A stretch of 64,000 nt of DNA. Source: Afipia sp. GTDB taxonomy: Bacteria > Pseudomonadota > Alphaproteobacteria > Rhizobiales > Xanthobacteraceae. The notes under the pieces were generated by a model. It was not told the DNA's origin, ran no database searches, and saw nothing but the letters and a program-made list of their open reading frames with translations. Of the stretch, positions 9,783 to 21,359 are shown in pieces (position 1 is the stretch's first letter; each line of letters opens with the position of its first letter). The position numbers and the translations under genes are program-made. The DNA lies in contig JAUSAX010000101.1 in NCBI GenBank assembly GCA_030652315.1, positions 1 to 64,000 of the forward strand, written 5' to 3'.

Positions 9783-9813
9783 ACAAAAATATCTAATCGC
9801 AAGTTATTTTTGT
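9783..9813. promoter_or_regulatory. 9-bp inverted repeat acaaaaata-N13-tatttttgt upstream of paaA, candidate operator
   Basis: Perfect 9-bp arms in an AT-rich patch between paaX and paaA. Confidence 0.5.
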
Positions 9814-10703
9814 AACATATTGCGTCGCACGTCCGAAAACCGGCGCCCAAGTTCCGGTCCCGGGGCACGCAGCGGCCCGGTGGCGCTTTCACCGTGGGCG
9901 TCCAGCCAGGATTCGGAAGCCGGCAGAAGGGCTTGATAAAGCCGGGCACAGAACTTCCGCGCCTCAAGCGCTGGCCATGCGGGCGGCAACAGACCCGCCG
10001 GCAGTAGCGGATCGCGCAGGATCACCCGCCGGTAGTGATGGATCAGCAGCACCCGCGCGAGGATGGCATCCGCCGGCGCCATGTTGTCGGCATCGCTGAC
10101 CCAAGCCTCCAGCGGCGCGAAGGTTTTCATGAACTCGCGATACGACTCTGCGGTCCGCTCCAGTGACCAACTCGCATCGACCAGCCGCCGCCCCGTGGCA
10201 TCGTCAGCCGACACTTCAAGCCGGATCGCGCTGGCAGCGATCGACGGCAGCGGAACATTGGACGGCGCCACCCAGACACCGGGCATTGGGCTGCCGAAGC
10301 CCGCCTCGGTCAAAGCCGTGCGCGACGCTTCGCGGTCCGCACCGTTTCCGATCAGCAAAAGCTCGAAGCGCCCGGCCCAATCAGACGTATGCGGATTGTA
10401 GACATGCTCGACGGCGGTCTCGAAACGCTCGCGGCCGCTCTTAGCCAGCTTGTAGAAACTCTTCCGGCCCACCTTGTCCCGGTCGAGCCAGCCATCGGTG
10501 GCGAGCCGCGACACCGCCGTCCGTACCACGCCCCCGTCGGTTCCCAGCATGTCCAGGAACTGCAGAAGCGTTCCCAGCCAGACCGACCCGCCGCGTGGCA
10601 GAATCGCATCGCCGTAGAACGTGATGATGAGGGAGCCGGTACGCGAGGGCTCGCGCTTGAATCGGCTGACGATGCGGGAAAGCGATGGGTGACTCATGGC
10701 CAC
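9804..10703 (-). CDS. paaX: PaaX family transcriptional regulator
   Basis: RTGSLIITFYGDAILPRGGSVWLGTLLQFLDMLGTDGGVVRTAVSRLATDGWLDRDKVGRKSFYKL is characteristic of PaaX. Confidence 0.93.
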   Translation of the reverse strand: MAMSHPSLSRIVSRFKREPSRTGSLIITFYGDAILPRGGSVWLGTLLQFLDMLGTDGGVVRTAVSRLATDGWLDRDKVGRKSFYKLAKSGRERFETAVEHVYNPHTSDWAGRFELLLIGNGADREASRTALTEAGFGSPMPGVWVAPSNVPLPSIAASAIRLEVSADDATGRRLVDASWSLERTAESYREFMKTFAPLEAWVSDADNMAPADAILARVLLIHHYRRVILRDPLLPAGLLPPAWPALEARKFCARLYQALLPASESWLDAHGESATGPLRAPGPELGRRFSDVRRNMLQK

Positions 10704-10968
10704 GCAGCATAGTGCATTCCATCGGGCGGGCGAGCCCGGATGCGAAAGCCGCGAAGGATCCGCCGATTCGTGCGGAAAGGGCTCCTGAGAGCGTCTTATG
10801 ACTCACTTTCGCCAAATCAGATGAGCCACTTCATCCAAAATCTTAGGAGAATTTGAGGGGAAAGCCCTGGTTTCCTTGGGCTGACAAGCGGCAATCTGCA
10901 TTCGAGGCCAAGGGACACCCTCGGCGCGAAAAGCGCTTGTGCCATGGCGACCGCCTCAGACCGGGCGG

Positions 10969-11118
10969 TCAGACGTGAAAATGCCAAACGAGCAGAACGA
11001 CGCCCAACACCGCAGCGCAGCTTAGCACCCAGCCAGCAACGTAAGCGGCGTCCTCAAGACCCAGATCATTCATGTTCTCTGTCGGCACCTGATGGACATG
11101 TCGCCAATGGTTAGCCAT
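10969..11118 (-). CDS. 49-aa putative single-pass membrane micro-protein
   Basis: Read directly: MANHWRHVHQVPTENMNDLGLEDAAYVAGWVLSCAAVLGVVLLVWHFHV; GGAGG 5 nt upstream of ATG; absent from the ORF track because of its length. Confidence 0.65.
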   Translation of the reverse strand: MANHWRHVHQVPTENMNDLGLEDAAYVAGWVLSCAAVLGVVLLVWHFHV

Positions 11119-11290
11119 CGCAGCCTCCAATGAAGCCTCCCTGTGAGAGATAATCGCGAAGCCGGCTGGGTGTTCCGCACCTCACCTAAAATTCGGCGAC
11201 TACAGGGGACCACCGCAGGGCCCCCTGCGAAAGCCGGTCCAAATCACGCCGAAGACCCAGCGTCGAGAATGATCGACGCTCTTCGTATCC

Positions 11291-12823
<1,533 letters not shown>

Positions 12824-13109
12824 TTCCCACTCCCATTCGGCGACTTCACCAACGAGATGATCCAGCTCAAGCAGTTCCGCGTCATCGACACACGACCGCG
12901 TTTCCGCCGTTCGAATATCGCGCGCTCTTTGACAAACGAAAGCCTGGCCTCGTGCGACCATCATCGCAGAGTTCGCCCAGCTTCAGGTACGTTTAACGGA
13001 ACTGTTGATTACAGAGGGCGAGTTTTTGCCGGCAACAATGCAATCTCGAACAGGTGCGGGTGATTGCCGCGGAAGCATCTCCGCCGGGATTCGCAATTTG
13101 TATGAAGAA

Positions 13110-13184
13110 TGGCGCTCCCTAGCGGAATCGAACCGCTCTCTCCACCGTGAAAGGGTGGCGTCCTAACCGATAGACGAAGGGAGC
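13110..13184 (-). tRNA. tRNA-Glu (anticodon TTC), CCA encoded
   Basis: Reverse complement GCTCCCTTCGTCTATCGGTTAGGACGCCACCCTTTCACGGTGGAGAGAGCGGTTCGATTCCGCTAGGGAGCGCCA folds as a cloverleaf; anticodon stem CCACC/GGTGG with loop CTTTCAC. Confidence 0.97.
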
Positions 13185-13465
13185 GAAAAGGCTGCAACCG
13201 CTGCGCACCGGGTGGTACGTGGACCGTTGTCTTTTCGCCTTGGACCAAGTCATTTAATCGCACCAAATCAATGCGTTAGCATTGATCGGAGCGGCAGCGA
13301 ACCGCAATCCCGTGAGGTGATTTGGCCGACGCGGGGGAACGTATAAAGGCGTTTCGCGACTGCGGCAAGCCGCCAGATGCCCCGGCTTGAGCGGTGTGCG
13401 TAACTTCATGCACACTCCCTTGAGACCTGCCGCCCGCAGTGGGCCAGGCCGCCGGAGCGCCAAGC

Positions 13466-14242
13466 ATGACCCGCAAGCTGATCGACATTTCCGTACCGCT
13501 GCAAAATGACGTGCCGGCGGATCCTCCGGGCGGCCATCCCACGATCCAGTATATCGACCATCAGCAGGGATTGCCACGAATGCTGCAGTTCTTCGACGGA
13601 TTGAAGAAAGAAGACCTGCCCGACGGTCAGGGCTGGGCCGTGGAGCAAGTCAGCCTCTCCACGCACAACGGCACCCACCTCGATGCGCCCTATCACTTTC
13701 ATCCGACCATGAACCGCGGCGAGCGTTCGTGGACGATCGATGAGGTTCCGCTGGAATGGTGTTTCCAGCCCGGCGTGAAACTGGACTTCCGTCATTTCCC
13801 CGACGGCTATGTCGCGACCGCTGCCGACGTTGAAAACGAATTGAAGCGGATCGGACACACGCTCAAACCGCTTGAGATCGTCGTCGTCAACACCAGCGCC
13901 GGCGCGAAGTATGGCCGGCAGGATTACGTCACGTCCGGTTGCGGAATGGGCTACGAGGCAACGATGTATCTGCTGGAGCGCGGCGTGCGGCTCACCGGCA
14001 TCGACGGCTGGAGCTGGGACGCGCCGTTCGTCTACACCGCGAAGAAGTATGCCGAGACAAAAGACGCCAGCCTGATATGGGAAGGTCACAAGGCCGGCCG
14101 CCACATCGGCTATTGCCACCTCGAAAAGCTGCACAATTTAGAACAATTGCCATCGACCGGATTCACCGTGTCATGCTTCCCGGTGAAGATCGAGCGTGCA
14201 TCAGCCGGCTGGACCCGCGCGGTCGCCATCCTCGACGCGTAG
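13466..14242 (+). CDS. cyclase family protein (kynurenine formamidase-like)
   Basis: HNGTHLDAPYHF metal-binding motif of the Cyclase (PF04199) family. Confidence 0.88.
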   Translation: MTRKLIDISVPLQNDVPADPPGGHPTIQYIDHQQGLPRMLQFFDGLKKEDLPDGQGWAVEQVSLSTHNGTHLDAPYHFHPTMNRGERSWTIDEVPLEWCFQPGVKLDFRHFPDGYVATAADVENELKRIGHTLKPLEIVVVNTSAGAKYGRQDYVTSGCGMGYEATMYLLERGVRLTGIDGWSWDAPFVYTAKKYAETKDASLIWEGHKAGRHIGYCHLEKLHNLEQLPSTGFTVSCFPVKIERASAGWTRAVAILDA

Positions 14243-14330
14243 ACTGAGCCGGTTTGCTCTTACAACCGCACCGGCGCGGGCCTAAGCTGGCTGTAACCGG
14301 CAGACCGAAATCAGGAACAGGAGACCGTCC

Positions 14331-14903
14331 ATGACGATGCCTCAGGATGTCGCCGGGCTTCACGAGCGAATGAAGGAAGCCGTCAAAGCGAACTGGAAAG
14401 CCTTCCTGATCGAAGGCATCGTTCTGGTGATTTTAGGGATGGCTGCGATTGCAATCCCGTTACTCGCCAGCATCGCCGTCACGATCTTCCTTGGCTGGCT
14501 GTTCCTGATCAGCGGCGCGGTCGGGCTCTACCTCACCTTCACAACGCGCGACATGCCCGGCTTCTGGTGGTCGCTGCTTTCAGCGGCACTCGCACTTGCT
14601 GCGGGTATCATTCTGATTGTTCAGCCCGTGGCAGCAACGCTGACACTCACCATCGTGGTCAGCGCCTATTTCATCGCCGAAGGCATCACCACGATCATGT
14701 ATGCCCTCGCCCATCGCCGTGAGCTATCCGGGCGCTGGGGATGGCTGCTCGTATCAGGCATCGTCGATCTGGTGGTGGCCGCGTTGATCATCGCCGGGCT
14801 TCCCGGATCAGCCGCGTGGGCGATCGGACTGCTTGTCGGCATCAACCTCGTGTTCGGCGGCACCTCCCTGATCGGGATGGCGCTCGCCGCGCGAAAGGCC
14901 TGA
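14331..14903 (+). CDS. HdeD family membrane protein (DUF308)
   Basis: Six hydrophobic segments with an HdeD-like pattern. Confidence 0.85.
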   Translation: MTMPQDVAGLHERMKEAVKANWKAFLIEGIVLVILGMAAIAIPLLASIAVTIFLGWLFLISGAVGLYLTFTTRDMPGFWWSLLSAALALAAGIILIVQPVAATLTLTIVVSAYFIAEGITTIMYALAHRRELSGRWGWLLVSGIVDLVVAALIIAGLPGSAAWAIGLLVGINLVFGGTSLIGMALAARKA

Positions 14904-14920
14904 CGGTTCGAGGCTGCTGC

Positions 14921-15181
14921 CTAACAGCCTCTGCAAATACTCTTGATCTTCCGATCGAGCGCCTTGTCTTCGGCGGACTCCGTGTAGTTCTTTTCCTCCG
15001 CTGACGGCACGTCGCTCGCGCGCGGCTGCCGGTGTCCAACCGGCGCGTTTGGAATGCTGCCCGAGTTCGTGGTCGCCGAGGGTGTCGCGGGACCGGATGT
15101 TGTTCCACTTTTGCTTTGCGCCAGTGCACCTGACGTGGCCAGCAGCAGGGCCATCATGGCAATCGGGATGGAATTTCTCAT
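14921..15181 (-). CDS. small secreted hypothetical protein
   Basis: 86 aa; signal peptide MRNSIPIAMMALLLATSGALAQ. Confidence 0.6.
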   Translation of the reverse strand: MRNSIPIAMMALLLATSGALAQSKSGTTSGPATPSATTNSGSIPNAPVGHRQPRASDVPSAEEKNYTESAEDKALDRKIKSICRGC

Positions 15182-15222
15182 GTCACACCTCCACCAATGC
15201 GATTCCTCAGCGTAAGACTATT

Positions 15223-15420
15223 CTACTGAGAACGATTTGGATTTTCCATCGTTCCGCAGTTGCGCCTGCCTTGCGCCGCACAATCCTGCACCTTGCGCAA
15301 ATCGGCCATCGATCCGAGCAGCCAGATACCGGCGACGACAAGCAGAACGAAAAAACCGAGCATCACCGCATTTTCGACAGATCTATTGCCGTCGTTTTCG
15401 GGAGGTTCGGGTCCCGCCAT
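15223..15420 (-). CDS. small single-pass membrane protein, hypothetical
   Basis: 65 aa; one TM segment (VMLGFFVLLVVAGIWLLGSMA). Confidence 0.55.
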   Translation of the reverse strand: MAGPEPPENDGNRSVENAVMLGFFVLLVVAGIWLLGSMADLRKVQDCAAQGRRNCGTMENPNRSQ

Positions 15421-15431
15421 CGTTGGGCTGC

Positions 15432-16499
15432 CTACTCCGCAGGCGGATAGAGGTGAACATCGCCGCAGTAATCCGCAACACGATACTGACCGTCCGCGCC
15501 TTCACTTGTCCGCGATAGATACTGCGGTCCTACCGGGGCCTTGCCGTGACCGCCCGGAATGTCGAGCACGTATTCCGGCTGGCACAGTCCCGACACACGC
15601 CCGCGCAGATGCTGCATCAGCTTTTGCCCTTCCTCCAGCGTGGTGCGCAAATGCGCCGTGCCCGGCGCAAGGTCGCCGTGATGCAAATAGTATGGCTTGA
15701 TGCGGCACTCGACGAAGCCGCGCATCAGCGCCTCCAGCGTCTCCGGATCGTCGTTGACGCCGCGCAGCAGCACCGACTGGCTGACCATCGGAATGCCCGC
15801 GTCGATGATCCGCGCACAGGCACCACGCGCCGCGGCTGTCAGTTCGCGCGGATGGTTAGCGTGCACGGCAATCCACGTGGTCGCGCCGCTCACTCTCAGG
15901 GCGGCTGCGGTCTCGTCCGTCACGCGGGCCGGATCGGCAACCGGCACACGGGTGTGGATGCGAATGATCCTGACGTGCTCGATGGCGGCGAGATCGTTCA
16001 TGATCTCTTTCAGCCGCCGCGCCGACAGCATCAGCGGATCGCCGCCGGTCAGGATCACTTCCCAGATTTTCGGATGCGTCCGGATGTAATCCAGAGCCCC
16101 GGCATACGCCTCATTCGATAGCGCGGTGTCCTTGCCCGGCCCGACCATTTCGCGGCGGAAGCAGAACCGGCAATACACCGCGCAGACATGCACAAGCTTC
16201 AACAGCACGCGATCCGGATAGCGATGCACGATGCCGCTGACCGGCGAATGCGAATGATCGCCGATGGGATCGGCGTTCTCGTGAGGCTGGGTGACCAGTT
16301 CATCGGCGGAGGGAATGTATTGGCGCGCGATCGGATCGTGCGGATCGGACGCATCGATCAGCGCGGCCACATCGGATGTCACTGCCACCGCGTAACGCGC
16401 GGCGACCTTGTCCAGCGCGGGCAGTTGCTCAGGCGACGCAAGACCGTGCGCGATCAGTTCGGTCGGCGTTCTCAAAGTCGCAGCCACGCGGCCGGTCAT
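15432..16499 (-). CDS. epmB: EF-P beta-lysylation lysine 2,3-aminomutase-like radical SAM protein
   Basis: Radical SAM CAVYCRFCFRR; next to epmA and efp. Confidence 0.92.
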   Translation of the reverse strand: MTGRVAATLRTPTELIAHGLASPEQLPALDKVAARYAVAVTSDVAALIDASDPHDPIARQYIPSADELVTQPHENADPIGDHSHSPVSGIVHRYPDRVLLKLVHVCAVYCRFCFRREMVGPGKDTALSNEAYAGALDYIRTHPKIWEVILTGGDPLMLSARRLKEIMNDLAAIEHVRIIRIHTRVPVADPARVTDETAAALRVSGATTWIAVHANHPRELTAAARGACARIIDAGIPMVSQSVLLRGVNDDPETLEALMRGFVECRIKPYYLHHGDLAPGTAHLRTTLEEGQKLMQHLRGRVSGLCQPEYVLDIPGGHGKAPVGPQYLSRTSEGADGQYRVADYCGDVHLYPPAE

Positions 16500-17548
16500 G
16501 CGTCACCTCCCGGCGGTGTCCATACCACCTGATCGATGCGCGTTGCACCGCTGGCGAGCATCACAAGGCGGTCGAACCCCAGCGCGACACCGCTTGCCTC
16601 CGGCATGCGCGTCATCGCCGCGAGGAAGTCCTCATCGAGCGGATAGCGTTCGCCGTACCGCCGCTCCTTCTCATCCATCGCCTGCGTGAAGCGCAGCCGT
16701 TGTTCGCCCGCGTCGATCAACTCTCCAAACCCGTTCGCGAGTTCGACGCCGCAGGCATAGACTTCAAACCGCTCCGCGACGCGCGGGTCAGACGGCTTGG
16801 TGCGTGCAAGCGCGGCCTCCGGCGCCGGATACTCGTAAAGAACCGTCAAACGGCCTTGTCCAAGATTCGGTTCAATATGCTCGACAAGAACCTTGCTGAA
16901 AATATCCGACCACGTGTCGTCCTCGGTGATGCGGACGCGATGTCCCGCGGCTGACGCCAACGCATCCCGGTCAGCGCGGCCATCGGGAATCGTCGCGAGC
17001 AGATCGATGGACGCGAAGCGCGAGAATGCATCCGCAACGGTCAGCAGTTCCGGCGCGGCAAACGGATCGGCACTCTTGCCACGGAAAGAGAACGTCCCGA
17101 TCCCCGTCTCCTGCGCGGCGCGCGCGATGACGACGACGCAATCGGCCATGACGGCTTCGTAGCCTTCATTGACGCGATACCATTCCAGCATGGTGAATTC
17201 CGGCAGGTGCAGCGGCCCGCGCTCGCGATCCCTGAATACCCGGGCGAATTCCACGATCTTCGCTTCCCCGGCTGCCAGCAGCTTCTTGCAGGCAAATTCG
17301 GGGGAGGTTCGGAGATAATGCCTCGTCTTATCACCCGAGGCCGACGTCAGATCAGCCGAGGGGGCGTGAAGATGTGTCTCGTTCCCGGGCGATTTCTGGA
17401 GAATTCCGGTTTCGACCTCGGTGAACCCCTCACCCCCGAACCACTCTCGCGTGGCCCGGGTAATGGCGGTCCTCGCCTGCAAAAACGGCTTACGATCCAC
17501 ATGGCGGCCGGGCGTCCACCAGGGCGAAAGTTCCTGTCCCGCATTCAT
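16496..17548 (-). CDS. epmA: EF-P lysine ligase (GenX/PoxA, LysRS-like)
   Basis: Class II aaRS motifs (TSPEFACKKLLAAGEAKIVEFARVFRDRERGPLHLPEFTMLEWYR); overlaps epmB by 4 bp; start trimmed to MNAGQELSPWW. Confidence 0.92.
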   Translation of the reverse strand: MNAGQELSPWWTPGRHVDRKPFLQARTAITRATREWFGGEGFTEVETGILQKSPGNETHLHAPSADLTSASGDKTRHYLRTSPEFACKKLLAAGEAKIVEFARVFRDRERGPLHLPEFTMLEWYRVNEGYEAVMADCVVVIARAAQETGIGTFSFRGKSADPFAAPELLTVADAFSRFASIDLLATIPDGRADRDALASAAGHRVRITEDDTWSDIFSKVLVEHIEPNLGQGRLTVLYEYPAPEAALARTKPSDPRVAERFEVYACGVELANGFGELIDAGEQRLRFTQAMDEKERRYGERYPLDEDFLAAMTRMPEASGVALGFDRLVMLASGATRIDQVVWTPPGGDA

Positions 17549-17686
17549 GCGCGAAATGCCTGATTCGACCGCAAAATGCTGGCTTTGGCGCTCCAAATCG
17601 TTATGTTGCGGCCCGAAACCGCCTTGCCGGACCTCGAAGCGCCGACCCGGCACCGCAATCGGCCCTGAACATTAGGAAACCTATCT

Positions 17687-18253
17687 GTGAAAGTCATCGC
17701 CAGTTCGATCCGCAAGGGCAACATCATTGAGCAGGACGGCAAGCTATATGTCGTTCTGACTGCGGAGAACATCCACCCCGGCAAAGGAACTCCGGTCAGC
17801 CAGATCGAAATGCGCCGAATCAGCGACGGCACCAAGGTCTCCGAACGCTACAAGACGACCGATCAGGTTGAGCGCGCGTTCGTCGAAGATCGCGACTACA
17901 ACTATCTGTACGAAGATGGTGACGGTTTCCATTTCATGAACAACGAGAATTACGACCAGCTCCTGGTGCCCAAGGATGTGGTCGGCACGCAGGCCCCTTA
18001 CCTGCAGGAAAACATGACCGTGAAGTTGTCCATCCACGACAACATCGCGGTCGCGATCACCCTGCCCCAGCGCACCACGCTGGAAGTGGTCGACACCGAG
18101 CCAGTGACCAAGGGACAGACGGCGTCGTCATCCTACAAGCCCGCAATGCTGGCGAACGGCGTCCGCACGCTGGTCCCGCCGCACATCGGCACCGGCACGC
18201 GCATCGTCGTGATGACCGAAGACGGTTCCTACGTCGAGCGCGCGAAAGACTGA
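17687..18253 (+). CDS. efp: elongation factor P
   Basis: 188 aa; KOW-like N-terminus with the PGKG modification loop. Confidence 0.96.
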   Translation: MKVIASSIRKGNIIEQDGKLYVVLTAENIHPGKGTPVSQIEMRRISDGTKVSERYKTTDQVERAFVEDRDYNYLYEDGDGFHFMNNENYDQLLVPKDVVGTQAPYLQENMTVKLSIHDNIAVAITLPQRTTLEVVDTEPVTKGQTASSSYKPAMLANGVRTLVPPHIGTGTRIVVMTEDGSYVERAKD

Positions 18254-18275
18254 GCGCAGATCCCGTGAGGACGTA

Positions 18276-20012
18276 TTGACGACGGCGCGGGCAGCGAACA
18301 ACAACAGGACGGCATCGGGGAATTTCTGGTGCTGTTTTCTGTCTCTTGCCTCGCTCTCCGTTACCTCACTCTCCTTTGGCCTGCTCGCGCAACCTGCCCG
18401 AGCCGGCGAATTCAGAACGCCCTCGATATCGCTCGTCAGGCCGGACTGGTCTGCTGCCGTCAATCAGCTCAAGACCGAAATCGACTCGCAGCCGCTTGCC
18501 GTCGATAATTTCAGCTTCACGGGGGGCCGCCGCCCGTCACGTCAGTTCAGCGCACGGCACATCACGGCGGTCTCGCAGATCAACACCGTCACATCGCCGA
18601 TCTTTTCCGGCATCGAACTCAGTCCGGTTCCGGTGTTGTTGCCGTTCGACAGCGCCCTGTATCTCGCCGATCGCCGGAGCGGTGCGGTCAATCTTCTGAT
18701 CCCGCGCTATCAGGCCGGCTTCCGCGCCGCCAGCATGTTCGAGGCCGGGCCGTCCGGTTACGACGCGGTCTTCATGTTCGACCGTGGCGCCGGCGACAAC
18801 ATGCCGTCCCGAATCTATTCGCAACCCGTTGAAGTCCAGATCACCGCGTCACTGCTGGTCTACGACATCAAGGACCCGCTTGCGGGAAAAGGCGAACCGG
18901 TCAAAACGCTGGCGACGCAATTCCCGAACCTCCGTCGGGTGATCCGCGAAGGCTATGTGCGCTACGCCTTCACGCGGTTCGGCGTTCCTTACGTGGTGTC
19001 GATCCAGTGCCTTGACAGCGTCGCGCGCAGCAAGCGTCTCTCCTGCCGCGAAGCGGCGCCGGTCGCCGAGCGGTTCCTCAAAGCCCTGCGGGTCGCAGGC
19101 GGCACCCCGCGCGATCCCCGTTACAACATCGCTTCATACGCCTCGGAACGGCCGATTGCATACGACGCGGACTTCACCTATCGCCCGCCGGGCGAGATCA
19201 TCGCCAACAGCGGCTACCGCGGACAAGGCGGCCACCAGGACTTTATGGTCTACTCGCAGATCCGCTTTCCGATTGAGAAAGCTCCGGCGTTCGCCAACTC
19301 GCAGTCGTTCATGAACTGGGGTGATTGCAACCTCACGGGGCGGGTCTCATTCGCGCCGACCAAAGGCGACCCGTATCGCTGCAAGCGCAATGAAAAGCCG
19401 CTGGTGTTCGATGAATCGGCCAAGGAAAACTACAGCTACCCCTGGCAGGACAACTTCTGCGAGACGCGCGACTTCGAGGTCGGACAGTGCGCCAACGGCA
19501 TGGGTCATCAGGGTCAGGATATCCGCCCGTCGTCCTGTCACCTGCGCAACGACGGCGCGGATCGCTGCATCCCCGATCTTTTTCCGGTTGTCGCGGTCCG
19601 CGAGGGCGTGCTGATCAGGTCACCGAAGCAACAGGCCGCGTTCCTGCTGGTCAACACACGCAACGAACACGTCCGCTTCCGCTACATGCACATGAACCCG
19701 GCGCGCCTCGACGCCGACGGCGTCGTTCACGGACGGCACGTAACCGAGGGCGAGCGGATCGGTGCGGTCTCGAACTTTCAGGATCGCCCCGGCGGAACGA
19801 CAAACCATCTGCATTTCGACATCCAGGTGTTCACGCGCGACGGCTGGCTCTGGGTCAATCCCTACGTCACCCTGATCTCGTCCTATGAACGCCTGATCGG
19901 CGGCCGTGGCCGGGAATACATCCAGCCGCCTCCGGAAGCGCCTGCGATGGCCCATGCCTTGCCGCCTGCGGATCTCCCGCCAAATGCTGTCAAGGAAGGC
20001 GGAGGCCGCTAA
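18276..20012 (+). CDS. M23 family peptidoglycan peptidase, secreted
   Basis: N-terminal signal and C-terminal LytM-like core (MGHQGQDIRPSSC, HLHFDIQVF). Confidence 0.82.
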   Translation: MTTARAANNNRTASGNFWCCFLSLASLSVTSLSFGLLAQPARAGEFRTPSISLVRPDWSAAVNQLKTEIDSQPLAVDNFSFTGGRRPSRQFSARHITAVSQINTVTSPIFSGIELSPVPVLLPFDSALYLADRRSGAVNLLIPRYQAGFRAASMFEAGPSGYDAVFMFDRGAGDNMPSRIYSQPVEVQITASLLVYDIKDPLAGKGEPVKTLATQFPNLRRVIREGYVRYAFTRFGVPYVVSIQCLDSVARSKRLSCREAAPVAERFLKALRVAGGTPRDPRYNIASYASERPIAYDADFTYRPPGEIIANSGYRGQGGHQDFMVYSQIRFPIEKAPAFANSQSFMNWGDCNLTGRVSFAPTKGDPYRCKRNEKPLVFDESAKENYSYPWQDNFCETRDFEVGQCANGMGHQGQDIRPSSCHLRNDGADRCIPDLFPVVAVREGVLIRSPKQQAAFLLVNTRNEHVRFRYMHMNPARLDADGVVHGRHVTEGERIGAVSNFQDRPGGTTNHLHFDIQVFTRDGWLWVNPYVTLISSYERLIGGRGREYIQPPPEAPAMAHALPPADLPPNAVKEGGGR

Positions 20013-20016
20013 GGCT

Positions 20017-20054
20017 GAAACGGGAACCGGTTTCCGCGCAAGATTATTCCCATG
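20017..20054. repeat. degenerate copy of the gatCCGAAAACCGG palindrome family
   Basis: gaaacgggaaccggtttccgcgcaagattattcccatgc resembles one half of copies A-C. Confidence 0.4.
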
Positions 20055-20112
20055 CAAATCCGTGGCAGATTGGCCTTTGGCCCATTCTGCAAAGCCACGC
20101 TAGACTGACCGC

Positions 20113-21351
20113 ATGACACACAGAGATTCTCGGAATCCGACCTCCCTCACGCGACGAACGCTACTTGGCTCCGCGCTTGGCGCAGGCGCGCTGATGGCCA
20201 ATCCACTTGGCGCGCTGGCAAGCCCTCCCGGCTTCGATCAATGGCGAGAAGGATTTCGTGCTCGCGCCCTCGCGCGCGGAATATCCGAAGGCACGTATAT
20301 TCGCGTGCTGAGCCGCATCGAACCGGACATGAGCGTGTTCCAGAAGATGCGCAAGCAGCCCGAGTTCAACGAACAGCTCTGGCAGTATATCAACCGCCGT
20401 GTTTCGGACTGGCGTCTGGCCGCGGGCAAGGTGGCACTTCAGAAATACAGCACTCTGTTTGCACGGATCGAAAAGGATTTCGGCGTCGAGCGCGGCACGC
20501 TGCTGGCGCTGTGGGGGGTCGAGACGGCTTACGGCGACCCGCTGGTGCAGCAGAACCATATGCGGCCGGTGTTTCCCTCGCTGGCGGCGCTGGCGTGGAA
20601 TGAACCACGCCGCAAAGCCTACTGGGAAACCGAGCTGATCAACGCACTGCGCATTGTCGACAAGCACTGGAGCACGCCCGAGGAAATGCGCGGCTCATGG
20701 GCCGGCGCGATGGGCCACACCCAGTGGATGCCGGAAGTCTGGCTCAATGTCGGCTTCGACTATGACGGCGACGGCCGCGTTTCGCCGTTCGGCCGCCCGG
20801 ACGATGCCCTCGGCTCCAGCGCGCGCTACCTCGTCAACCGCGGCAAATATCGGCGCGGCGAACATTGGGGCTACGAGGTGAAAGGCGCGACCGCGTCCAA
20901 GAGCGGCAGCCAGTCCTATGCCAAGTGGGCTGCTTCCGGCGTCACCCGCGCCGACGGCCAGCCCTTCCCGCGCCCTAACGATTCCGCGCAGCTATGGGTG
21001 CCCGTGCAGGGCGGACCATCGTTCCTGTTGGGACCGAACTTCTACGCCGTGAAGAGCTACAATCCGTCGATGAACTACGCGCTCGCCATCGTGCATCTCG
21101 GCGATCGCATTCAGGGTGGCGGGCCGTTCGTCCAGCCCTTCCCCGGATCGGAACGCGCACTCACGCTTGCGGAAATCCAGGAAGTCCAGACCCGCCTCAC
21201 CAAGGCAGGATTCGACACCGGCGGTACCGACGGCCGCGTCGGCAACGACACCATGCAGGCGGTGAGAGATTTCCAGACCAAGGCAGGACTGCTGCCTGCC
21301 GACGGCTATGCGGGATTGAAGGTTCTGGCGCGGCTGCGTCAGGGATCGTAG
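20113..21351 (+). CDS. lytic murein transglycosylase (MltB family) with C-terminal peptidoglycan-binding domain
   Basis: Tat-like leader TRRTLLGSALGAG, GVETAYGDPLVQ, C-terminal PG_binding_1. Confidence 0.92.
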   Translation: MTHRDSRNPTSLTRRTLLGSALGAGALMANPLGALASPPGFDQWREGFRARALARGISEGTYIRVLSRIEPDMSVFQKMRKQPEFNEQLWQYINRRVSDWRLAAGKVALQKYSTLFARIEKDFGVERGTLLALWGVETAYGDPLVQQNHMRPVFPSLAALAWNEPRRKAYWETELINALRIVDKHWSTPEEMRGSWAGAMGHTQWMPEVWLNVGFDYDGDGRVSPFGRPDDALGSSARYLVNRGKYRRGEHWGYEVKGATASKSGSQSYAKWAASGVTRADGQPFPRPNDSAQLWVPVQGGPSFLLGPNFYAVKSYNPSMNYALAIVHLGDRIQGGGPFVQPFPGSERALTLAEIQEVQTRLTKAGFDTGGTDGRVGNDTMQAVRDFQTKAGLLPADGYAGLKVLARLRQGS

Positions 21352-21359
21352 CTACCGAC

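Noticed and set aside
11214-11280. Small palindromes gcagggccccctgc and agcgtcga-N6-tcgacgct downstream of the aldehyde dehydrogenase
   Set aside because: Could be hairpins but no T-tract; too weak to call as terminators without RNA data
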